Assembly: GCF_000369065.1 (NCBI RefSeq)
Contig: NZ_KB849807.1
Span: 1-64,000 of the forward strand
Direction of reading: 5' to 3'
DNA: 64,000 nucleotides
From: Acinetobacter haemolyticus CIP 64.3 = MTCC 9819
Lineage (GTDB): Bacteria; Pseudomonadota; Gammaproteobacteria; Pseudomonadales; Moraxellaceae
Shown: positions 39,121-48,180 of the stretch, one piece after another
Layout of the letters: every line of letters starts with the position of its first letter
How positions within the stretch are numbered: the stretch's first letter is position 1
Translations under genes and position numbers: made by a program
The notes under the pieces: generated by a model
Database searches by the model: none
What the model saw: only the letters and a program-made list of their open reading frames with translations
What the model was told of the DNA's origin: nothing

Positions 39121-40920
39121 ATGAATACGGCAATACAAGCAGCTCTCGATCATGCGGTACACACCCTGCAACAACAAGGCGTACTTCCTTCAGATTGGAC
39201 CAACACGAGCCATTTAACCCGTACTAAAGACCGAAGTCACGGAGACTTTGCTTCGAATATTGCGATGATCGGCTCTAAAGCAGCAGGCATGAAGCCTAGT
39301 GATCTTGCTGAAAAGATATTGGCTGCACTCCCTGAGGTTGCAGACATCAGCAAAGCAGAAATTGCAGGTCCTGGTTTTATTAACTTTTTCTTAAACGCAG
39401 ATCAACGTTTTGCTGTACTTGATCAGATTGAAGCGCAAAAAGATCAATATGGCCGTAGCCAAGTCAATGCAGCCAAGAAAATTCAGGTTGAATTCGTCTC
39501 TGCTAATCCAACATCAAGCTTACATGTCGGTCATGGACGTGGAGCTGCCTATGGCATGACTGTTGCGAACTTATTGGAAGCAACTGGAGCAAAAGTTGAT
39601 CGCGAATACTATGTCAACGACGCTGGTCGTCAAATGGATATTTTGGCGACTTCAACCTATCTCCGTTATTTAGAATTGACGGGACAAACACTGGTTTTCC
39701 CTAAAAATGCCTATCAAGGCGACTATGTCAAAGAAATTGCACAAGAAATTATTAATAAAGATGGCAATGCCTATGTTCGTGCAGTAGCAAACATCTATAA
39801 AGATGTACCAGAAGACGTACAATACGCTGAAGCATTAGATGCTGAAGGCAATAAGGTTGTGCTATCTGGTGACAAAGAAAAACATATCGATGGACTAATT
39901 GCCAACTCACAACAACAATTAGGCGAAGGCTATCGCGTTTTCCATCAAGCAGCGTTACATGCCATTTTAGACGACATTAAAGATGACCTTGCTGATTTTG
40001 GTGTGACTTTTGATGAGTGGTTCAGTGAAGCATCTTTAACAGAAAAAATTGATGAAGCATTAGCAACACTTGATCAGCGTGGCTACCTCTATGAAAAAGA
40101 AGGTAATATCTGGTTTAAGTCGACTGAATTTGGCGATGAAAAAGATCGTGTTGTAAAACGTCGTAATGGTCAAACCACTTATTTTGCCTCGGACATTGCT
40201 TACCATTTGAATAAATTACAACGTGGTTATACCGACCTGATCGATATCTGGGGTTCTGACCACCACGGTTATATTTCACGTGTGAAAGCAGCGATTGATG
40301 CGATGGGTTATGACTCGAAGAAACTGACCGTACTTTTGGTTCAGTTCGTGAGTTTATGGCGCAGTGGTGAAATGGTACAAATGTCATCTCGTTCAGGCCA
40401 ATTCGTAACTTTACGCGACTTGCGTAAGGAAGTTGGCAACGATGCTGCTCGTTTCTACTATGTCATGCGTAAATCTGAGCAACATATCGACTTTGATTTA
40501 GATCTTGCTGTTTCACAAAGCAAAGACAATACAGTGTATTACATTCAATATGCGCATGCGCGTGTAAACAGTATTGTGAACCGTGCTAAAGAGAAAGGCA
40601 TTGCATTTGACGTTGCATCTGCACGCCAAGTTGTCAACTTATTAACATTGGATGCTGAAACAGAAATTTTAGCTAAATTAGCAGCTTACCCTGAAATTGT
40701 AATTCGTGCTGCGAATGTCTATGAACCACATCAAATTGGCAACTACTTAAAAGATCTTGCTGCGTTATTTCATGGATGGTATGCACAAGATGGCGTTAAA
40801 TTTGTTGATGAAGCAAATATTCCACTATCTCAAGCGCGTTTATTACTTTCAATCAACGTGCAGCAAGTATTGCGTAATGGTTTAGAATTATTGGGTGTGT
40901 CCGCTCCTGAGGCAATGTAA
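39121..40920 (+). CDS. argS: arginyl-tRNA synthetase
   Basis: Class I synthetase charging tRNA-Arg, 599 residues. The N-terminal Add-1 domain (1-115) precedes VEFVSANPTSSLHVGHGRGAAYG-type sequence (about 123-145), where HVGH is the HIGH box. The KMSKS box is replaced by QMSSRSGQ (about 420-427), as is usual for ArgS. The anticodon-binding helical bundle ends with QVLRNGLELLGVSAPEAM. Followed by a strong terminator. Confidence 0.97.
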   Translation: MNTAIQAALDHAVHTLQQQGVLPSDWTNTSHLTRTKDRSHGDFASNIAMIGSKAAGMKPSDLAEKILAALPEVADISKAEIAGPGFINFFLNADQRFAVLDQIEAQKDQYGRSQVNAAKKIQVEFVSANPTSSLHVGHGRGAAYGMTVANLLEATGAKVDREYYVNDAGRQMDILATSTYLRYLELTGQTLVFPKNAYQGDYVKEIAQEIINKDGNAYVRAVANIYKDVPEDVQYAEALDAEGNKVVLSGDKEKHIDGLIANSQQQLGEGYRVFHQAALHAILDDIKDDLADFGVTFDEWFSEASLTEKIDEALATLDQRGYLYEKEGNIWFKSTEFGDEKDRVVKRRNGQTTYFASDIAYHLNKLQRGYTDLIDIWGSDHHGYISRVKAAIDAMGYDSKKLTVLLVQFVSLWRSGEMVQMSSRSGQFVTLRDLRKEVGNDAARFYYVMRKSEQHIDFDLDLAVSQSKDNTVYYIQYAHARVNSIVNRAKEKGIAFDVASARQVVNLLTLDAETEILAKLAAYPEIVIRAANVYEPHQIGNYLKDLAALFHGWYAQDGVKFVDEANIPLSQARLLLSINVQQVLRNGLELLGVSAPEAM

Positions 40921-41222
40921 GCAACACTCTTACGCAGCGTTGCTGCTCATGTCGCAAGACGGAGGGCTACGCCCGAAGTGTCACTCATAAATAAAATGGC
41001 ACTTTGTAAAGCAAAATAATGACAAAACCTTGATTGATATCGGCCAAACAAAGCATTATTTTTAAAGATAATGCTTTGTTTCTTTCAAGATTCAAGTTAC
41101 AAATAATATAAGCTCAATCAGGGAATCGCTTTTCTTAGCGCGTCATATTGTTTGAGTGGTTCTAGCCAATAACGCAATGCATGGCTGAATAAACAGCCCC
41201 TTAGGATTAAGAGGAATCTCCG
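40921..41222. other. intergenic region with folded GC-rich patch and terminator
   Basis: No gene is seen. GCAAC (40921-40925) with GTTGC (40939-40943), and GGGC (40964-40967) with GCCC (40971-40974), make a GC-rich patch right after argS that resembles a dispersed intergenic repeat. The argS terminator at 41047-41080 is listed separately; the last 140 bases should hold the SPOR gene promoter. Confidence 0.4.
41047..41080 (+). terminator. strong terminator after argS
   Basis: AACAAAGCATTAT (41047-41059) pairs perfectly with ATAATGCTTTGTT (41068-41080), followed by TCTTTC. It lies 127 bases after the argS stop codon. Confidence 0.85.
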
Positions 41223-41834
41223 GTGTTTGGAAAAACGCAACGTGGTGTATCTGAACGACCAAATAAACCCAAAAAACCACTGATTCCAAAGTGGTTGGGC
41301 ATGCTTGTTGCAATTCTTGCAATCTTATGTGTAATCGTGATGCTGATGTTGTGGAAACCATGGCAGCCCGTTCCAGCTAAAAGTCAGATCACGTCTGAAC
41401 ATTATCAAGAAGAAAATACCAATAAAGACTACCGTTTTTACGACTTACTTCCACAACAGCAAGTCACTCCTATTCCTGAACAAGCTGTACCAGAAACCAA
41501 ACAGCAAGGTAATGTCGTGATTATCGAGTCACCTCGAGTTGAAGCGACCACAACAGAGGAATCTGAGGGTGGTATCACTGCCAGTGAACAAACTCAACCT
41601 GCTGCACCGACCTATATTCTACAAGTTCGTAGCTATCCAGATCCTGACAGTGCAGATGCTCGTCGTGCAGAGATCATTCTGAATGGTTTATCTGCGGATG
41701 TGGTGAGAAGTGTTGAGAATGGTCAAACGTGGTATCGGGTCATTTCAGGTCCTTATGATAGTCAAGAAGCTGCTCTTGCCGCACAACAAACCTTGCAACA
41801 CAGTGGGATTGATTCCATCGTCATTAAACGTTAA
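41223..41834 (+). CDS. SPOR-domain protein
   Basis: A 203-residue single-span inner-membrane protein. A basic cytoplasmic stretch (KPKKPLIPKW) is followed by one membrane helix (about 27-47, LGMLVAILAILCVIVMLML), a flexible Gln-, Pro- and Glu-rich linker, and a C-terminal SPOR domain (about 126-203) with YILQVRSYPDPDSADARRAE and VRSVENGQTWYRVISGPYDS. SPOR domains bind denuded peptidoglycan at the division septum; this form resembles FtsN or DedD-like proteins but lacks their specific cell-division segments. Cell-division role is inferred. Confidence 0.9.
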   Translation: MFGKTQRGVSERPNKPKKPLIPKWLGMLVAILAILCVIVMLMLWKPWQPVPAKSQITSEHYQEENTNKDYRFYDLLPQQQVTPIPEQAVPETKQQGNVVIIESPRVEATTTEESEGGITASEQTQPAAPTYILQVRSYPDPDSADARRAEIILNGLSADVVRSVENGQTWYRVISGPYDSQEAALAAQQTLQHSGIDSIVIKR

Positions 41835-41851
41835 TTCGATATACTCAACAC

Positions 41852-41881
41852 AAAAAAGGAACGATGACTCGTTCCTTTTTT
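41852..41881. terminator. bidirectional terminator
   Basis: AAAAAAGGAACGA (41852-41864) pairs with TCGTTCCTTTTTT (41869-41881) around TGAC. It separates the SPOR gene (plus) and the GST gene (minus) and has U-runs in both directions. Confidence 0.9.
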
Positions 41882-41893
41882 AATGGGTGTCTC

Positions 41894-42547
41894 TTAAACG
41901 CATTCAGAATCTAAACTTTTCTGCTCAGCGCGCTGAAAAGCAGCACGTTCCTGAACTCGTTGAACAAAAGCCTGTATATTTGGATATTTACCATGTAAAC
42001 GCTTTTGTAATGCCATCAATGGAAATGCCATTTGAATATCTGCAAAAGAAAATGCTCCTGCAAAATAATCATGTTCTGCCAAATAATCTTCTAAATAAAT
42101 AATATGCTCTTTGACACGAGGGCGAACGAAGCCTGCTTTGACACCATCCGTAATTTTGTTGGCAATTGGCCGAATTACCCAAGGAACGTGTTTACTCACA
42201 CTATTCAATACTAAAGTCATCACCAACAAAGGCATCAAAGAACCTTCAGCATAATGCATCCAATACAGATATTGATGCTGATCTTCCATGTGTTGCGGTT
42301 TAAACTGTTGCTGCTCATCATAACGTTGTTGTAAATAATCCAAGATCACGGCAGATTCTACAATGACCTGTGCATCATCAACCAAAATCGGAGCCTTGCC
42401 TAGCGGATGAATTTGCTTAAGACTTTCAGGAGCGGTGTAGTTGGGCGACCTTTGGTAGTATTCAACTTGGTAATCGATACCAAGCTCCTCTAATGCCCAC
42501 AGTATTCGAAATGAACGTGAGCATTGCAGATAATGTAAGGTAATCAT
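41894..42547 (-). CDS. glutathione S-transferase family protein
   Basis: A 217-residue cytoplasmic transferase. The thioredoxin-like N-terminal domain has YLQCSRSFRILWALEELGIDYQV near 5-27 and HPLGKAPILVDDAQVIVESAVILDYL (about 50-75), the glutathione-binding ESxxI box. The C-terminal helical domain follows (about 90-215), with AGAFSFADIQMAFPL near 175. The ATG at 42547 is preceded by a plausible CAGG site; the ATG at 42562 is not. Confidence 0.9.
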   Translation of the reverse strand: MITLHYLQCSRSFRILWALEELGIDYQVEYYQRSPNYTAPESLKQIHPLGKAPILVDDAQVIVESAVILDYLQQRYDEQQQFKPQHMEDQHQYLYWMHYAEGSLMPLLVMTLVLNSVSKHVPWVIRPIANKITDGVKAGFVRPRVKEHIIYLEDYLAEHDYFAGAFSFADIQMAFPLMALQKRLHGKYPNIQAFVQRVQERAAFQRAEQKSLDSECV

Positions 42548-42643
42548 TTTTATGCCTGCCATGTGCTACGCAACTGTTGTTTAAATCCCTCTCACAGTTG
42601 CGTTTAGAATTATATTTTGCCCAAGCACAATAGCATTATCATG

Positions 42644-43042
42644 TTAAAGAATCACCGTCTGTATGTCTAAACTGCGTAACAAAGTTTTAGTTACTGGTGT
42701 TTTACTACAGACATTGAGAAGTTTTTCTTTTAAATCTTGTGAAACAGGTTGGGCAAATATTACTCGACGTTCAATATGTTCCTGCTGTTCACGATTGGTA
42801 TGAAAATCAACTTCAACTGAAAAATCACCGAGTTCTATCTCTTTATGTTTAGCATACATACGCAAAGTAATCATCGTGCACGATGCTAAGCTAGCCGTGA
42901 GAAAATCATACGGCGCTGGCCCAGTATCATGCCCACCAGCAGCTTCAGGTTTATCGGTCAAAAATTGATGTGTACCACTGCTTACTTCACCTTGCCACGG
43001 CGCAGTCAATGCCTGTACTTTTGCACTTGCAATCACACTCAT
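42644..43042 (-). CDS. OsmC/Ohr-type peroxiredoxin family protein
   Basis: A 132-residue thiol-dependent peroxidase fold protein. The two active-site cysteines are in LTASLASCTMITLRMYAKHK (about 49-68) and LLNVCSKTPVTKTLL (about 108-122). Length fits the OsmC-like group rather than Ohr. The stop of the upstream pirin gene overlaps this start by four bases, so the two are co-translated. Role in removing organic peroxides or handling thiols is inferred from family. Confidence 0.9.
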   Translation of the reverse strand: MSVIASAKVQALTAPWQGEVSSGTHQFLTDKPEAAGGHDTGPAPYDFLTASLASCTMITLRMYAKHKEIELGDFSVEVDFHTNREQQEHIERRVIFAQPVSQDLKEKLLNVCSKTPVTKTLLRSLDIQTVIL

Positions 43043-43986
43043 TTCGAAGCCCTCATTTGATCTGGTAATGTAGGCGCCTCTAAGCGTTTACCTTGATAAT
43101 CAGGAATCTCTCCAAAACGAGAATGATGATTAATCCAATCTTCACGTGCTTGTTTTAGATCTTCCATGGTACGTCCGACGAAATTCCACCAGAGCAAGAT
43201 AGGCGACTCAAATGGCTCTCCACCAATTAACAGCACACGGTGACCTTGGGTTAACTCAACTTCTATTTCAGTTAATCCAGTTTCTAGAACCACCATATTG
43301 TCCGTGTTTAGCTCGTGTCCATTGACTCGGGCTGTACCTTCTAATGCCATAAAGGCATATTCAAATTTTGGATTGAGCGGAATTCGGGTTTTGGTATCGG
43401 TTTGTGCAGTTAAATCCACGCCAACCAAAGGTGTATGCACCTCAACAGGTGAAAGCGTATTTAGAAACTCACCGACCAACACTGTAAATTCAACTTGATC
43501 TTTAACCACAACAGGTAATTCTGGATAATGCTGAAAATTAGGCTCCATATTGCGCTTATCATCAGGCAAAGCAATCCATAGTTGCGCTGCATGCATCTTG
43601 GTTTCGATCTCTGGTGCAACCTCAGTATGAGAAATACCACGGCCAGCTGTCATTAAGTTGACCTGCTTAGGACGTATAAGTTGCTTAGAACCTAGACTAT
43701 CAGTATGCATCATGGTGCCTTCAATCATCCATGTAAAAGTCTGCAAACCAATATGCGGATGTGGCCCGACATCTAAGCCATCGCCTGCGGGAAAGCTCAC
43801 TGGGCCTGCGTGATCGAGAAAACACCAAGCTCCGACCAAGCGTTTTTGACGACTAGGCAACGCACGCTTAATCATGGTGCCCTTGCCTATTTCTGCAGAT
43901 CGAATCGTAAATTCTTGAATAAATTGATTGATATAAGTTTCGCAGTCTTTTGAATCAGAAATATCATAGTCGTTATTATTGCTCAT
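43039..43986 (-). CDS. pirin family protein
   Basis: A cupin bicupin of 315 residues. The iron site is in GPHPHIGLQTFTWMIEG (about 81-97) and RGISHTEVAPEIETKMHAAQLWIALP (about 121-146), with the expected His and Glu ligands, and the C-terminal box is HRVLLIGGEPFESPILLWWNFVGRT. Some bacterial pirins are quercetin dioxygenases. It is an operon with OsmC, overlapping by four bases, which fits an oxidative-stress role; that role is inferred. Confidence 0.92.
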   Translation of the reverse strand: MSNNNDYDISDSKDCETYINQFIQEFTIRSAEIGKGTMIKRALPSRQKRLVGAWCFLDHAGPVSFPAGDGLDVGPHPHIGLQTFTWMIEGTMMHTDSLGSKQLIRPKQVNLMTAGRGISHTEVAPEIETKMHAAQLWIALPDDKRNMEPNFQHYPELPVVVKDQVEFTVLVGEFLNTLSPVEVHTPLVGVDLTAQTDTKTRIPLNPKFEYAFMALEGTARVNGHELNTDNMVVLETGLTEIEVELTQGHRVLLIGGEPFESPILLWWNFVGRTMEDLKQAREDWINHHSRFGEIPDYQGKRLEAPTLPDQMRASK

Positions 43987-44139
43987 GATTTCGCTCTCTT
44001 TTACCTATGCTATTGCAATGAGTTGTTTTATTGATCTTAGCAATACAAACACGATTCAATATAGTCTTTTGGTAATACGCTGAGTACCATTCATGAGACA
44101 ATCAAAATCTGTTTTCACGATCATTGGTGCAACAAATTT

Positions 44140-44388
44140 TTAAGGCTGTGGTGGGAGGTCCACAAACAAAGCCGTCAAACGCCGAACCAATGGCAGACAC
44201 ACCAATACCGTTGGGTATGCGATTGCCCAAGATAACATCCATGTCGCAAACCATTTTGAAACAAATTCGGGTATAAAACCTAAATTCATCGACAGATTTA
44301 TAAACGATATGATTCCGCTCATTAAAGCTGATAATAAGAATGGTACAATCCAAACCGCATATTTGGCAGGTAGTTTTTTAAATTTCAA
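44140..44388 (-). CDS. DUF2798-type small membrane protein
   Basis: An 82-residue inner-membrane protein with two helices, IVPFLLSALMSGIISFINL (about 14-32) and WFATWMLSWAIAYPTVLVCLPLVRRLTA (about 45-72). The features FVSKWFATWMLSWAIAYP and PLVRRL match DUF2798. The function of this family is unknown. It stands alone, with 166 bases to the next gene. Confidence 0.82.
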   Translation of the reverse strand: MKFKKLPAKYAVWIVPFLLSALMSGIISFINLSMNLGFIPEFVSKWFATWMLSWAIAYPTVLVCLPLVRRLTALFVDLPPQP

Positions 44389-44554
44389 TTTTCGCTTCTC
44401 AATACCATGTTAGTGAAGATCAAATCAACGCTTCACATTTAGCATGAAGTTTTTCATAAACAAACTGGTTTGGCATGCTGTTTTTAGTTTTTTTAGCATA
44501 GAAGTTTTTTATCTGAAGCAATAATAATATCAAAACAAGTGTTTAACCCCTATC

Positions 44555-45046
44555 TTACACCACTTCCACCTGCCCAACCTGATGATAAGCACGATTAAAA
44601 TACACCAAACTTTGGTCATGCTGACTACGTTGAATCGCTACAATAGGACAAATAAAAATAGTATGCGTCCCGATTTCTTGGATTTGATCAATTTCGCAAT
44701 CAAAACTTACCAAAGCATCATCCAAAACAGGAGCACCTGTTTCTAACTCGGTCCAGATACCATGTTTAAAGCGTTCTTCGGGCGCTAATTTAGACGAAAA
44801 TACTTTAGAAATATGTTCATGATGTGCGCCTAAGACATTGACAGTTAAAATTTTATTTTCAACAAAGTGTACATGTGAACTCGATGATTTATTCATACAA
44901 ACCAATAATGTCGGCGGCGTGTCCGTCACACTACATACTGCAGATGCAGTAAATCCATAACGACCTGATAAACCAGTAGTCGTCACAACGCTCACGGCAC
45001 TGGTCAACAAAGACATCGCATTTCTAAAGTCTATTGATTCAATCAT
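44555..45046 (-). CDS. flavin reductase family protein
   Basis: A 163-residue NAD(P)H:FMN or FAD oxidoreductase of the HpaC/RutF type. The split-barrel flavin site is clear: SVVTTTGLSGRYGFTASAVCSVTDTPPTLLVC (about 19-50) and ILTVNVLGAHHEHISKVFS (about 66-84). It is downstream of mesD in the same direction with 185 bases between. Reduced flavin may be used by MesX/MesD, which need oxygen, but no direct evidence is in the sequence. Confidence 0.9.
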   Translation of the reverse strand: MIESIDFRNAMSLLTSAVSVVTTTGLSGRYGFTASAVCSVTDTPPTLLVCMNKSSSSHVHFVENKILTVNVLGAHHEHISKVFSSKLAPEERFKHGIWTELETGAPVLDDALVSFDCEIDQIQEIGTHTIFICPIVAIQRSQHDQSLVYFNRAYHQVGQVEVV

Positions 45047-45231
45047 TATTCAGTTCCAGCAATTGAGCCATACGCTTATGTGCTTGGCTATATCATTCGA
45101 CTTGATCAGATCAGCATTTAATTTACAGACATGCTGAGTAAAATGAGATCTGCTTTTCATCAAAATCATGATTGCCGATTTACTCAAATAAAATCGGCAA
45201 TCCTATACACATTACTATTTCAGTATCTATC

Positions 45232-46260
45232 TTAAGCAGAAAGCTCTCTACGAATAATGTCAGCACCAGCACTTAAAGCATTGAGTTTGCCTCTTGCGAC
45301 GTCACGTGCTAAAGGTGCCATACCGCAGTTGGTCGATGGATAGAGTTTGTCAGCATCCACAAATTGAAGTGCTTTACGTAAGGTATCGGCAACTTCTTCA
45401 GGTGTTTCAATTTGATTAGTTGCTACATCGATCGCGCCCACCATTACTTTTTTACCTCGAATCAGTTCAATCAGATCCATTGGTACACGAGAGTTATGGC
45501 ATTCTAAGGAAACAATATCAATCTTGGATTTTTGCAGCTTAGGGAATGCTTCTTCATATTGACGCCATTCTGAACCCAAGGTCTTTTTCCAATCAGTATT
45601 GGCTTTGATCCCATAACCATAGCAAATATGCACGGCAGTTTCACATTTAAGACCTTCAAGTGCACGTTCTAGAGTCGCAACACCCCAATCATTCACTTCA
45701 TCAAAGAAAACATTAAATGCGGGTTCATCGAACTGAATAATATCTACACCTGCGGCTTCTAACTCTCTCGCTTCTTGATTAAGAATTTTGGCAAATTCCC
45801 AAGCGAGTTTTTCACGGCTTTTGTAGTGACCATCATATAGTGTATCAATCATGGTCATTGGGCCTGGTAACGCCCATTTGATTGGTTGCTTAGTCTGTTG
45901 ACGTAAGAACTTAGCATCTTCAACAAAAACAGGTTTTTGACGGCTTACAGCACCTACAACTGACGGCACACTCGCATCATAACGATCACGGATTCGAACG
46001 GTTTCACGTTTTTCAAAATCTACACCGTCAAGATGTTCAATAAATGTAGTTACGAAATGCTGACGGGTTTGTTCACCATCGCTAACGATGTCAATGCCTG
46101 CAAGTTGTTGCTCATGCAAGGACAAACGTAAGGCATCTTGTTTGCCGTGAATCAACTCTTCATCTTGCAACTTCCAAGGTGACCAAAGCTTTTCTGGTTC
46201 TGCAAGCCAAGATGGTTTTGGTAAGCTGCCAGCTGTTGAAGTCGGTAATAATATTTTCAT
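45232..46260 (-). CDS. mesD: core methionine synthase MesD (MetE C-terminal family)
   Basis: Methylates homocysteine to methionine. The 342 residues correspond to the C-terminal catalytic barrel of MetE, with no N-terminal folate domain. The zinc site is His211-x-Cys213 in VHICYGYG and Cys312 in STNCGMAP, with Glu/Asp ligands in IIQFDEPAF. Published work on the MesD family of aerobic bacteria, including Acinetobacter, shows it works without methyltetrahydrofolate or cobalamin but requires the DUF1852 protein and oxygen. DUF1852 is directly upstream here, 27 bases away. ATG at 46260 is chosen; a TTG at 46266 is possible. Confidence 0.9.
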   Translation of the reverse strand: MKILLPTSTAGSLPKPSWLAEPEKLWSPWKLQDEELIHGKQDALRLSLHEQQLAGIDIVSDGEQTRQHFVTTFIEHLDGVDFEKRETVRIRDRYDASVPSVVGAVSRQKPVFVEDAKFLRQQTKQPIKWALPGPMTMIDTLYDGHYKSREKLAWEFAKILNQEARELEAAGVDIIQFDEPAFNVFFDEVNDWGVATLERALEGLKCETAVHICYGYGIKANTDWKKTLGSEWRQYEEAFPKLQKSKIDIVSLECHNSRVPMDLIELIRGKKVMVGAIDVATNQIETPEEVADTLRKALQFVDADKLYPSTNCGMAPLARDVARGKLNALSAGADIIRRELSA

Positions 46261-46287
46261 CGTCAATCATCTTCTCAATATGAATAG

Positions 46288-47289
46288 TTAAACAGCAGCA
46301 CAGTTTTGATCAGCGTAGTTCTTTGTCCACTGCTCAAGAATATTCTGATAGGGTTTGATGAACTGCTCTTCAACGAATTTGCCTTGTTCAATCGCCAATC
46401 GGCTACGCTCTTCTCGGTCATATACGATGCGAGTCAGTGAATAATCTTGATTCTTCAAACTCGGTTGATAAAACGTTCCTGCCACAGAGTTAGCGTTGTA
46501 AATCTCAGGACGATAAATCTTTTGGAAGCTTTCCATGGTACTAATTGTGCTGATCAACTCAAGGTTGGTGTAATCACTTAACACATCACCTGAGAAATAG
46601 AAAGCCAAAGGCGCAACGCTATTTGGCGGCATAAAGTAACGAACTTTTAAGCCCATTTTTTGGAAATACTCATCCGTTAAAGAGTATTCATCTTGCAGGT
46701 ATTCGACACCCAAAACCGGATGTTGATTCTCGCTACGGCGATAAACTTTACTGCTCGAAACACTGAGGCAAATCACAGGCTGTTTTTTAAATTTTGCTTT
46801 GTAAGTATCAGAGTTAATAAAGCTCTTAAATAAGTTGCCGTGTAGATCACCAAAGTTTTCTGGTGTTTTAAATTCAGACTGATTTTTATTATGATCAAGC
46901 AATAACACACTAAAATCATAATCACGTACGTAAGAAGAAAAATTATTTCCGACAATGCCTTCAATGCGCTGATTGGTTTTTTTATCAACAATATTGGTTT
47001 TTAATATTTCAATCAAAGGCAATGCATTTGTATTGCTTTCAGCATCAATTTTCATTTCAACGGAAATAATTTCAAGTTCGACAGAATAGCGATCGCTATT
47101 TGGGTTATCCCAATGTGCCAAAGTATTGAAACGATTGTCGATCATTTTTAAAGTATTGCGTAAATTTTCTTGACGACTTTCGCCTCTAGCCAAATTCGCA
47201 AAGTTGGTGGTAATGCGAGTATTGTCCGAAGGGCGATAGTCTTCATCGAAACGAATACTCTTTATCGTAAATTTAAATTCTTTACTCAT
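46288..47289 (-). CDS. mesX: DUF1852 protein MesX, partner of MesD
   Basis: A 333-residue soluble protein with no signal peptide or membrane helix. DUF1852-like features are SIRFDEDYRPSDNTRITTNFANLARGE-type sequence near 11-36 and the tail DREERSRLAIEQGKFVEEQFIKPYQNILEQW. It is required for MesD activity in published genetics. The methyl donor and its exact role are unknown; an oxygenase producing the methyl donor is a reasonable inference given oxygen dependence. First gene of the mesX-mesD unit; a 482-base AT-rich region with inverted repeats lies upstream. Confidence 0.9.
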   Translation of the reverse strand: MSKEFKFTIKSIRFDEDYRPSDNTRITTNFANLARGESRQENLRNTLKMIDNRFNTLAHWDNPNSDRYSVELEIISVEMKIDAESNTNALPLIEILKTNIVDKKTNQRIEGIVGNNFSSYVRDYDFSVLLLDHNKNQSEFKTPENFGDLHGNLFKSFINSDTYKAKFKKQPVICLSVSSSKVYRRSENQHPVLGVEYLQDEYSLTDEYFQKMGLKVRYFMPPNSVAPLAFYFSGDVLSDYTNLELISTISTMESFQKIYRPEIYNANSVAGTFYQPSLKNQDYSLTRIVYDREERSRLAIEQGKFVEEQFIKPYQNILEQWTKNYADQNCAAV

Positions 47290-47771
47290 TGATCTGACAC
47301 CCTAATTTCCGTGATAAATCTAATTTCTTTATGATGTGATTTATACCCGATTCACAACATGAATAAAAATGATTTAGTTTCATAGAAAAGTGAGTAGAAT
47401 TCATCTTTGTGAATTTGTTATTTATTAACAATGGGTTGGGTGCAAGAAATATGAAAAAATCAATTCAGTTTTAGAAAAAGACATACTTAATTATTGAGGA
47501 TTAGTTAATTAAACAATTACTCTCCAGCATTAGCTTCTTAAAGTAACAGCATATCCAAAGCAATCATGTGAAAAATAAATAATTATCTTAGAGCTTTTAG
47601 CAAATACTAGACTCTATAAAGAACATTAATAAATATTAAATTGATATGAATAGATTCATATCACCTTATTAAAAATTCAAAATGGCATTAAATCAAAATC
47701 ATGATAATCTATATTGATCAATGTACATTAAATAAAAAACTTAATTAAAAGTATTTGGTTAGAGATAAAAA
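47290..47771. other. upstream region of mesX with two inverted repeats
   Basis: No gene is seen. The AT-rich region holds ATTCA-N5-TGAAT (47350-47364) and AATTCA-N6-TGAATT (47398-47415), 60 to 130 bases upstream of the mesX start, in a position for control by a methionine-linked regulator. It is not the MetR consensus, which has TGAA on the left. The rest is AT-rich and shows nothing else. Confidence 0.45.
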
Positions 47772-48095
47772 ATGACTGCATATGCTATTGCTGTAATACA
47801 TAAAACTCAATTTGATCCAGAGATAAAAGAATATTTGAATCTCATCGATGAAACGTTAGCACCATTCTCTGGTAAATACCTGATTCATGGTGGTCCCTAT
47901 GTACCACTAGAAGGTACTTGGTCTAGTGATCTGGTTGTCATTGGATTCCCCTCAATGGAGCATGCTAAAGGTTGGTATGAATCGGAAGCTTATCAAGCAA
48001 TTCGTCATCTTCGTACTAAACATTCTCAGGGGGAAGTACTATTAGTTCAAGGCGTACCAGCAGAACATAAAGCTTCCGACCTTCTCAATCGTTAG
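47772..48095 (+). CDS. DUF1330 family protein
   Basis: A 107-residue ferredoxin-like-fold protein. DUF1330 features are FSGKYLIHGGPYVPLEGTW (about 33-51), LVVIGFPSMEHAKGWYESEAYQAI (about 55-78), and the tail VLLVQGV. Function is unknown. It lies alone, with AT-rich DNA upstream and a terminator of guaA downstream. Confidence 0.9.
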   Translation: MTAYAIAVIHKTQFDPEIKEYLNLIDETLAPFSGKYLIHGGPYVPLEGTWSSDLVVIGFPSMEHAKGWYESEAYQAIRHLRTKHSQGEVLLVQGVPAEHKASDLLNR

Positions 48096-48112
48096 ATCAG
48101 CCAAATACATAC

Positions 48113-48137
48113 AAAAAAGCCCGAAATAATTCGGGCT
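48113..48137 (-). terminator. terminator of guaA
   Basis: AGCCCGAA (48118-48125) pairs with TTCGGGCT (48130-48137). The six-A run at 48113-48118 becomes the U-run after the hairpin on the minus strand, so it ends guaA, 44 bases past its stop. Confidence 0.85.
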
Positions 48138-48180
48138 AAGAGACTCGATTTTATGCTAAAAGTAAGTACTAGCTATAGGA

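Noticed and set aside
44102..44353. 83-codon minus-strand frame
   Set aside because: It overlaps the DUF2798 gene in another frame, and that gene has the membrane pattern and family features.
47290..47771. SAM riboswitch or MetJ/MetR site upstream of mesX
   Set aside because: No riboswitch-like stem pattern or terminator is seen, and the inverted repeats do not fit the MetR or MetJ consensus.
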